NCBI GenBank assembly: GCA_023935145.1
Contig: CM043699.1
Coordinates: 131,386,536-131,450,535, forward strand
DNA from: Bretschneidera sinensis
Taxonomy: Eukaryota; Streptophyta; Magnoliopsida; Brassicales; Akaniaceae
Length of the DNA stretch: 64,000 nt
Direction: 5' to 3'
In this document: one piece after another, positions 56,113 to 64,000 of the stretch
How the letters are laid out: every line of letters begins with the position of its first letter
How positions within the stretch are numbered: the stretch's first letter is position 1
Made by a program: the position numbers and the translations under genes
Notes under the pieces: model-generated
What the model was told of the DNA's origin: nothing
Database searches by the model: none
The model's input: the letters and a program-made list of their open reading frames with translations, nothing else

Positions 56113-59100
56113 ATGGACATCAAGCGATTGTTGCAATTATCTTTTCCTGCCGATAGCCCTCCACCACTGTCCATCATTTCAGCTGCCAAGGTAGCAGGCA
56201 TGTCTTTAGTAGTACAAGCTGATGCTACTGCCGCTGTCCCCACCTTTATCTTCTCTGAAGGGTATAATTTGTTTCCACTCTTTTCTCTTTACTGGATTGT
56301 TGAATTTGCCATGATTCCAAGTTGTAAAGATCAGAATATTCTTTGTTTAGTTCTTTATTATAGCTCTGTTATAGGGTTATATTTATTTCTTTAATATTGA
56401 GCTAATAATTTTGTCAAGTAACGCATTCCGATGGTTTATTTTATGATTTTTTGCATATTCTTGCACTTCCATCAATATGTAAACGATGTGAGAGACGTTG
56501 CATTCACATTTTAACCCAACTTTTATTTTAGGCTGAAATTGCATGGAACACATGTACTTCTTCGTTATATTGGCCGGACTTCTACCATTCCCAATTTCTA
56601 TGGGCAGAATGCCTATGAATCTGGCCAGGTGAGATTTCTTATTTGGCTCAAGCTAAATATGTCATCATTTCATTTCTTCATAAAAGCAAAGTTTGATAAT
56701 TTGGTTCCTCAATGTGCCGTTGGCTTCTATGTTGTTAATTCTTTATCAACCTCTTCTAGATTGATGAGTTGCTGGAGTATGCACCTATCTTTTCATCTGG
56801 TTCAGAGTTTGAGAATGCATGTGATTACGTGGATAAGTATCTAGAGAGACGTACATTCTTTGTTGGTAATTGTTTTTCAATTGCAGATATAGCAATCTGG
56901 TCAGGCCTTGCAGGTTAAGTTCCAAAACTTTTATTTACGTGATGATATTATTATGACATGCCTAAATTATTTGCCAAATGAATCATGAATAGGATGCTAC
57001 CATCCCCCATATCATATCAGCCATGTGGAAGAAGGTTGGAGTACACTTCCTTGAAAAGCTAGTTTTAAGAAGTCCACATGATGATGAATGCATGGAAGTT
57101 CAAATATTGGGGTTTTGATGTTATGGGTTATTTGGTAATCAAGGGCAAAATTACATATTTTTCCTTCATTGCAGAATAACCCATAACACTAAACCCCCAA
57201 TATTTAATTTTCCATGTATGCATTATCACCCCAATAACAATTTTCCTTGTTTGTGGTGCTGGAATATGGGGGATGGACGCATAGATGAATTTTTTATTTT
57301 TTGAAATTTTGTCCTCTGATTACCTGTAGTCCATTGTTTACATTTCATTTCTATTTAGAGTTATTGAGAATTTGGTGAAGGGAATAGGACTTCAAAGTCT
57401 TGATTGGATGAGTTAATATTGTGTGCTTTGCAGGAACGGGGCAAAGATGGGAAAGCTTGAGAAAGTCGAAAAAGTACCAAAATCTGGTGCGATGGTTCAA
57501 TTCAGTGTCTGCAGAATATAGTGATGCCTTGAATGAAGTCACAGCAACATATGTTGGTAAAAGGGGCTTGGGAAAGCCAATGACAGCTAAATCAAAAGAG
57601 CAGCAGGGTGTCAATCATCAACCTAAGATTGTAAATGGGGATATTTCTGAGAAGGGGAAAGTGGGCAGCCGGCCTTCATCTGAGGTTGATCTTCCGGATG
57701 CTGAGATTGGAAAGGTTCGACTGAGATTTGCACCAGAACCAAGTGGTTTTCTTCACATTGGGCATTCTAAAGCAGCACTACTGAACCAGTATTTTGCCCA
57801 GCGTTACCAAGGTCAGCTGATTTTGCGCTTTGATGATACAAATCCTGCGAAAGAAAGCAATGAGTTTGTAGATAATGTTTTGAAAGATGTTGAGACTTTG
57901 GGTATCAAGTATGAGGCTGTTACATATACTTCGGATTACTTCCCTGACCTGATGGAAATGGCTGAAAATTTGATCCATCAGCGTAAAGCTTATATTGATG
58001 ATACACCACGTGAGCAAATGCAGAAAGAAAGAATGGATGGTATTGAATCAAAATGTAGGAACAACAGTGTAGAGGAGAATTTGATACTGTGGAAGGAAAT
58101 GATTGCAGGATCTGAAAGGGGTTTGCAGTGCTGCCTTCGTGGGAAGTTAGACATGCAAGATCTGAACAAATCTCTTCGAGATCCAGTCTACTACCGTTGC
58201 CATCCTCTTTCCCACCATCGTATTGGGTCAAAGTATAAATTATATCCCACTTATGATTTTGCTTGTCCATTTGTTGATGCTAAAGAAGGTATTACACATG
58301 CACTACGATCTAGTGAATACCATGATCGTAATGCTCAATATCACCGGATTCAAGAGGACATGGGAGTCCAAAAGGTTCACATTTATGAATTTAGCCGGTT
58401 GAATATGGTTTATACAGTTCTCAGTAAACGTAAACTTCTCTGGTTTGTTCAAAATGGAAAAGTTAATGGATGGGATGATCCCCGTTTCCCAACTGTCCAA
58501 GGAATTGTACGTCGAGGTTTGAAGGTTGAAGCATTGATACAATTTATTCTTGAACAGGTATGACAATGTACAGCTGTAACCTAAAATAACCTTTTACTAT
58601 TACGATATTCTTTAATTATCAGTTATAAATGCTATAAATGTGCATACATGTGCCTAGAAGTAATGTTTACTTGATATCATATAGAGAAGCATGTTTGGTA
58701 TTCCTAAATTGTGGTAGTAGTACCTTCTTTGAGTTGCGTAAGATTGCTCTAAAATACTCCCTCTGTTAGTCCTCTTTGAAATTGCATAAAGTTTAAGAAT
58801 TTGAGCATCATTAATAACATAATAGTAAAATAAGTAATTTATACTCATTCACTTTTGATAATGGACAAACATCGTGGGAGAATGAAAATTGGAATATAGG
58901 ACTAACTATATTGGTTTGAATTTCTCGAAGATTAATTTCTGTATACGTATGTTTCAGGGAGCATCAAAGAATCTCAATCTTATGGAATGGGACAAACTTT
59001 GGACTATTAATAAGAAAATTATTGATCCTGTGTGTCCCAGACATACTGCCGTGATTGAAGAGAAACATGTACTGTTGACCCTATCTAATGGTCCCGATAA

Positions 59101-60314
59101 ACCATTTGTTCGCACCATACCAAGGCATAAGAAATATGAAGGTGCTGGAGAGAAGGCCACGACATACACAAAGAGGATATGGATAGACCACGCTGATGCA
59201 GCAGCCATCTCAGTGGATGAGGAAATAACCTTAATGGATTGGGGAAATGCTATAGTGAAGGAAATCAGTAAGGACCAGGATGGAAATGTCACTCAGTTAA
59301 CGGGGGTTTTGCATCTCGAAGGATCTGTCAAGACCACGAAGTTGAAGCTCACGTGGCTTCCTGAAACAAGTGAACTGGTTAACCTCACACTGGTGGAGTT
59401 TGACTATCTAATAACAAAGAAGAAGGTAATTCTAATTGACTGACAGCTAGCTCTTTGTTTTCGAAGAATATAATATCAAAATTGAATCACTGGAGTGAAT
59501 TTATGGCTTGTTAACTGTCAAAGTTATGCATTTTGTTCACGTGGATATCAAAACAGAAGTAGGCAAGAGTAAAACTTAGTTCATATCTATTGGTTTTGAG
59601 TTCACCCAAAGTAGAAAATTTAGCTTGAAAAGCAATTGCCTACAATTTGTTGACATGATAATTGGTGAGATATCTGGCTCCAACTTCTTTTGTGTTGGAC
59701 AGGATAATGGAAAAAATCCAAAATGGGATGCTTCTCACATGGTTTTGGAATGTGTGATCCAATTCCAGAGGCAATTGGTTGCCACTATTTTCTAGTTCTT
59801 TATATCTATATGCATATGATAAAATGTGTATACTGAGCATGAATGCATCATATATCATATAGAAACCAAGGATTTATTGCTTTGTTCATGTAGAAAATTG
59901 GCATTATACACACTACAAAATACTAGACATGTTTTGGAAATTGGAGGCAGAATTGTGTCTAGTGTCCCAACTAGTTCTGGAAATATGCTGACATTGGTTA
60001 ACTGATACATCCATTAAGCTGAAATGTTGTGGGGGGGGGGGGTTGTTATATAGATTAAGCATTTTGGTCAGTGATTGTAATTGTTCTTCGTGCAGCTGGA
60101 AGAAGGAGAGGATTTTCTTGACGTGGTCAACCCTTTAACAAAAAAGGAGACTGCAGCACTTGGGGATTCCAACATGCGAAATTTAAAGCGTGGAGAGATA
60201 CTGCAGCTGGAGAGGAAGGGCTACTTTAGATGTGATGTTCCCTTTGTTAGACCTTCAAAGCCTGTAGTCTTATTTGCAATCCCAGATGGCCGGCAGCAGA
60301 CCTGGGTGAAGTAA
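56113..60314 (+). CDS. GluRS: Cytosolic glutamyl-tRNA synthetase with N-terminal GST-like domain, 6 exons
   Basis: Exons: 56113-56261, 56532-56628, 56760-56913, 57434-58557, 58958-59425, 60096-60314; 736 residues. It charges tRNA-Glu in the cytosol, and this eukaryotic type is related to glutaminyl-tRNA synthetase. Residues 1 to about 165 form a GST-like domain used for complex assembly (YLERRTFFVGNCFSIADIAI, then TGQRWESLRKSKKYQ). A basic linker follows. The class I catalytic core begins at RFAPEPSGFLHIGHSKA (from 231) with HIGH at 241-244, and ends with the KMSKS-equivalent VLSKRKL (462-468). Between them lie FDDTNPAKE and PTYDFACPFVD. The last two exons encode the beta-barrel anticodon-binding part (KLTWLPET, EFDYLITKKK, LGDSNMRNLKRGE). 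It is closely collinear with Arabidopsis At5g26710 as recalled. The tail RQQTWVK differs. Confidence 0.96.
57000..57276. mobile_element. Palindromic MITE in intron 3 of GluRS
   Basis: Perfect 13-bp outer inverted repeats, ccatcccccatat (57000-57012) and atatgggggatgg (57264-57276), enclose a second long inverted repeat: the left arm from atgcatggaa to atgggttatt (57088-57132) pairs with the right arm aataacccat to gtatgcat (57175-57223) over about 45 bases with few mismatches. The whole 277 bp can fold into one hairpin. It is non-coding. Confidence 0.75.
60031..60042 (+). repeat. Run of 12 G in intron 5 of GluRS
   Basis: An uninterrupted G12 tract lies 53 bases before the last exon. It is unusual in this AT-rich DNA and could also be a site of sequencing error. 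Confidence 0.85.
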
Positions 60315-60339
60315 GACCTTCACTTTGATAACATCTCTG

Positions 60340-60493
60340 CTATTCAGATTCTGACAGGTTGTTGAACTATATAAGAATTCATATGTTTTATCTATTATGA
60401 TATCAGAGATGGTTTTGGCATTTCTTCAGCTATTCAGATTCTGACAGGTTGTTGAACTATATAAGAATTCATATGTTTTATCTATTATGATAT
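60340..60493. repeat. Tandem 90-bp duplication after the GluRS stop
   Basis: A 64-base block beginning ctattcagattctgacagg is present at 60340-60403 and again, without a visible change, at 60430-60493, offset by exactly 90. The intervening 26 bases are unique. The perfect match suggests a recent event. It lies in the probable 3' UTR. Confidence 0.9.
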
Positions 60494-61882
60494 TTTGTTT
60501 TCAATATCTTTTTAGTCCCATTAGCTTGCGGATTTCTCAAGCAAATCAAACCACATGTACCCAGTTGATAAATATAAGGATTAAATTTACTTTATAGATG
60601 GAACTAGGAGCTATATAATCAACCATTTGGTTCTTTAATGCTTCAATAGTAGCAAACGGGCCAACAAGAATTGGGAATTTCCCCAAGATGAAGCACGTGC
60701 GGGCCATCCTACTAGTTTTAGAAATTGGGTCAACAGATCTATTTTATGTTTATATGCTAATAGAAAATGAAAAATGACTTCAACGATGCAATGTCTTTTG
60801 TGTTCAATGCTTTCCAAAAAATTAAAAACAGAATAAATATTTATGATTTTAAAAATTAAAAGCTGGTTACATTCTCAAATCATGAACAACAAAAACAAAA
60901 ACAAAAACAAAACATGTTTCGTTATCAAAAAAAAAAAAACCAAAAATGTTTTACATATCAAAACAGTTTATCGCTGCATTTGGCTTTAGAAAATGAATAC
61001 ATTTCTTATTTTCATTTTTCACATAAAAAAATGAGTAAAAACACACTTAAGAGTTGGGGAAATTTTTTTAAAAAAAGGAGAATGAAAACAAAAGAAATCC
61101 GTTTCTTATTGTCATTTTTCACATAATAAAAATAAGTTAAAAACACTGGGCAGTTAAAAAATTTTAAAATATGAGAAACCGAAACATTCATTTTTAAGAA
61201 AACAAGGAATAATTCTTTTCAATTTCTTCAGTAAAACTAGAAACCCAAAAAAAAAAATTATCTTGTAATTAAAAAGAATGTGTTGTCTTTGGTTTTTGAA
61301 AAATGAAAGAGACCACGGGAGAGTTACGCGGCCAAGCAAACACAGGAGGCTTCCAGCAGAAATAACTAAGCTACCCAGATAATCAAAATATCCCCAGACT
61401 AAGGCAGGTCACCGGTCACGAAATACAACACGAGGCTAACCAATAGAACTAGGGTTAACCCTGCAGCTTGTCCACAAACAATGTAAGTTGGTCCATTAAC
61501 GGACATGGCCGAAGAACCTGACAGAGCAATCCCTTAACCTGGATCGGAGATACTAATGCGGTGATAAAAGTTGGGGAATCTCTCCATGCCTAGGTCTATC
61601 TCGTGTCAAGTACACTCCGCCGACATAAACTACCCTTACTGGGCTCACCACACTGAAAAAGGAATTATATCTCAACAGATTTCACACATTTTAAGTTCCA
61701 ATACCATTTCATTTATTTAAACAGCTAAGCTAAAGCTCTAGAAGGAAGAGCTAAATATTTCAAAAAAAGACCAAGAAAAAGATGTCCACTACAAATCCAA
61801 CCTAAATATGCATCAGTTACATCCATCATGTGGTTCTGCTTAAGTACAAATAACTTGCTTTCATGCAAAGTGCGGATTATAA
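60494..61882. other. Convergent spacer between GluRS (+) and SUMO (-)
   Basis: Contains the two converging 3' UTRs. The left part, about 60870-61250, is A-rich and includes a 100-bp-period direct repeat (tttcttatt.tcatttttcacata at about 61002-61024 and 61102-61124). The middle, about 61310-61640, is clearly GC-richer and carries a 35-codon minus-strand frame (61399-61506). From about 61670 the sequence looks like SUMO 3' UTR. Confidence 0.5.
61399..61506 (-). other. Possible 35-residue membrane microprotein ORF
   Basis: Read on the minus strand, ATG at 61506-61504 opens a frame to TAG at 61401-61399. The product starts MSVNGPTYIVCGQ, has a hydrophobic stretch LTLVLLVSLVLYFV that could span a membrane, and ends GDLP. 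An in-frame stop lies shortly upstream, so the frame is not an internal piece of a longer exon unless spliced (an acceptor-like ctctgtcag is just upstream). It lies 377 bases downstream of the SUMO stop on the same strand. No family was recognised; it may be chance. Confidence 0.2.
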
Positions 61883-63771
61883 TCAAAACACAAACACTTG
61901 CCCCCCAGTTTGGTGCAACATTGCATCTATCTCATCGCCGTCTTCCATCTCAAGCTGAAACAACAGAAAAAAATTTGTTATGCACACATGAAAGATCTGT
62001 GTGCTTGCTTATATGCAGCATGAGTGCAAGAACAACCGAGGATGCATGCGTGTGTGCGTGTGTACGTGCGAAAGAGAGACCTCATCAGGAGTTTGCTCTG
62101 CTCGGAGACGACGACCATCAAAAAGGAAAGCAATCGAGTTAAACTCCACAGACTGTCGATCACAATATGCATTCATAAGCTTTTTCAGTTGGGTACTTCT
62201 TTTGATCCTGAAAAAAACTTCATTCCCATCCTACAATCAAACAAATATATGTCATACCCATGTGCTCAGCAGTAAATGGGCATTTTTTATAAGTGGTAAT
62301 TTCAAAATGAATGTCTTTATTTTCAATAAACCTAAGAAGCTATATTTAATAATATAAGAGTTCAGTTATATGTTTTATTCGAGAATGAAGTTGCAAATCT
62401 AGTCAGAGAGCAGAGGGAATTTATTTCACAACCACAGTGAGCAAAAAAAACATTGATACCTCCAGAAAGAGGTTGCAAGACACCTATCATTTCCATTTCA
62501 CAACCCCAATGAGGTAAAGAACAACATAAGATGACACCCAGTGGAAGCAAATTCACCTCCAACAAATTCCAACCATGACTGTCAAAATCCCACTCCAATC
62601 TTTCAATTCAACAATTTTACGATCTAAAAGACCCCAAACGCAGTACAAAGTCCTACAGAGATAGTTAAAATACTAGGATCAAAGGAGGATCCTAATCCAA
62701 GTTGTGGGATCAGACCCTATTCATGAAACTAGCACCCAAACTGCAAAGGGATTTGAATTACTTTCAAAACAGGTCTTTGAAATTACATTGTAACAATAAC
62801 TGTAAGGCAGTTAAAAGCCAATAAATTAATCCAGAGCTTGCAAATACTTCCCACATGATCCTAAGTAGGATCACAATTTTTCAAACTCTGACTCCAACAT
62901 ATAAAGCTTCTCGAATTTTCTAGGAAGGTCACATGACATAACATAAGGGTATTTGTGCACAATAACTAGCCTAAGAAAGATTAAAACTGTTTGAATATAC
63001 ACGACCAATTCCAAATTCCTGCAACTTGATTTTAAATGAGTTCCTAATATTAATATCCAAGATACTGAATATTCTCCTGAAGAAATGCATGGAGTAAAAG
63101 GAAAACAATATATAAACAAGTGGCGAAAATTTCAGTTAAACAAGATCAAAGAGTATGCCAATAAACCAATGAACCATTGGTCAGGGAGATAGCTTTAAAA
63201 TAAATCCAAATAACACTAAGCTGGACCATCAAGGTCACACTGTCGAATTGTAAACAAAAAGTGGAGAAGAAAAGATCAATTTGAAATTACTAGCCCGCAA
63301 ATAGCCCTGTTATTACTAACTAAACATAACAGAGAGTAAGTGAATGCATATATGCATGTAAACCCTAGAAATTCCCACATAGAAATTGATAATAGTTTAC
63401 TAGTTGCACCAGGCACCGAGCAGGATAAATAAAATTAACCGAAAGTTAGCCAAAATCAGAAAGATAACACAGCATAAACCAAACATGCACACAACTTAAA
63501 ATGAAAACACAAAATCCCTGTAAAACAAACGAGTTCATTTCTTTTAATTCGTTTTCCCATCGACTAAACAGAAAATTACAAACATATATATTTAAATCAA
63601 GACAGAACCGAACGAAAAGAAAACCCTTAGAAAGGGGTTTTCATTTTCCTTTTGATGATACAGTAAAGCCTAATATAAACGGACCTGGCCCTTGACTTTG
63701 AGGTTAATGTGACCTGATTGATCGTTCGGTTTCTTATCTTCCTCCGGCTGCTGGTTTGCCACGCCCGACAT
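61883..63771 (-). CDS. SUMO1: Small ubiquitin-related modifier (SUMO1/2 type), 3 exons
   Basis: Exons on the minus strand: 63771-63685, 62230-62081, 61954-61883; 102 residues. SUMO is attached through its C-terminal glycine to lysines of nuclear and stress-response proteins by the E1-SCE1 pathway. The N-terminal tail ([18 protein letters not shown]) is short and charged. The ubiquitin fold starts at [10 protein letters not shown] and runs through [20 protein letters not shown] and [21 protein letters not shown]. The conserved HQTGG ends at Gly96-Gly97, and five residues (QVFVF) would be removed by a SUMO protease to expose the diglycine. Exon sizes are 29, 50 and 23 codons plus stop, with all junctions between codons. 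The plant SUMO1 and SUMO2 paralogues cannot be told apart here. Intron 1 is about 1.45 kb. Confidence 0.96.
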
Positions 63772-64000
63772 CTCTCTGTCTCTCTCTGCTTGAAAATTAG
63801 GGTTTTTGCAAAGCAAAAAATAAGTACTGCACTTCTGTTTTTAGTTTCTAAAGTATTTTAATTTGTTTGTTGCTCTACTAGACTTTTAACAATAAACTTG
63901 ATGATGTGGCATAAATTCATTGGTCTAATAAAACGATGGTGAAACCGTCATTACGCCCTTTTAACTTTGGGGGAAGTTCATCAATCTAGATATGAGCATG
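63772..64000 (-). promoter_or_regulatory. SUMO leader and proximal promoter
   Basis: On the minus strand the leader just before the ATG is rich in GA/CT (agagagacagagagagatg). A telo-box type AAACCCTAA is the complement of about 63799-63807 (ttagggttt). Telo-boxes are known in promoters of highly expressed plant housekeeping genes. The window ends before the promoter does. Confidence 0.55.

Noticed and set aside
58303..58566. Minus-strand frames inside GluRS exon 4
   Set aside because: Shadow frames of a strongly conserved plus-strand coding exon.

Overview
The window is nuclear DNA of a flowering plant, most likely a woody eudicot. It is AT-rich, its genes have many canonical GT-AG introns that are often longer than 1 kb, and the intergenic and intronic DNA is littered with decayed transposable elements. 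Every recognisable protein matches a plant nuclear family: a plastid-targeted sugar transporter, augmin subunit 2, a nucleobase-ascorbate transporter, a cytosolic GST-fused glutamyl-tRNA synthetase, and SUMO with a plant-type tail. Nothing bacterial, viral or organellar was seen. The species cannot be fixed from this sequence alone. Names and Arabidopsis comparisons come from recalled family knowledge, not from a search.

Layout, left to right. 1-3470: AT-rich intergenic DNA ending in a promoter with three G-boxes. 3471-12820 (+): twelve-exon plastidic glucose transporter 1-like gene. 14023-22381 (+): EamA/DMT-family transporter in ten exons, with a LINE fragment in one intron and a decayed retrotransposon gag fragment in another. 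22382-28156: repeat-filled spacer. 28157-35175 (+): fourteen-exon NAT1/NAT2-like nucleobase transporter. 35176-38059: spacer containing a promoter-like cluster that points left with no clear coding gene behind it. 38060-42518 (+): AUG2. 42519-48019: repeat-rich spacer and a long leader. 48020-54007 (+): 718-residue membrane protein of unknown function. 56113-60314 (+): glutamyl-tRNA synthetase. 61883-63771 (-): SUMO, the only confident minus-strand gene.

The six plus-strand genes are independent single genes and not an operon or cluster. Three of the seven encode membrane transporters (plastid sugar, unknown DMT substrate, nucleobase), but each is a normal plant family member and I infer no joint pathway. 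Exon coordinates below were derived by hand from splice consensus, reading-frame continuity and family conservation. All seven models keep an open frame.

I found no convincing new biological system. The best leads are: a lost-looking splice acceptor in the EamA gene; a LINE insertion with a perfect 17-bp target duplication but contradictory orientation; a nearly fully palindromic MITE in a tRNA-synthetase intron; three G-boxes in 34 bp ahead of the plastid glucose transporter; an orphan telo-box/site II promoter; a possible 35-residue membrane microprotein beside SUMO; and the uncharacterised 718-residue membrane protein.
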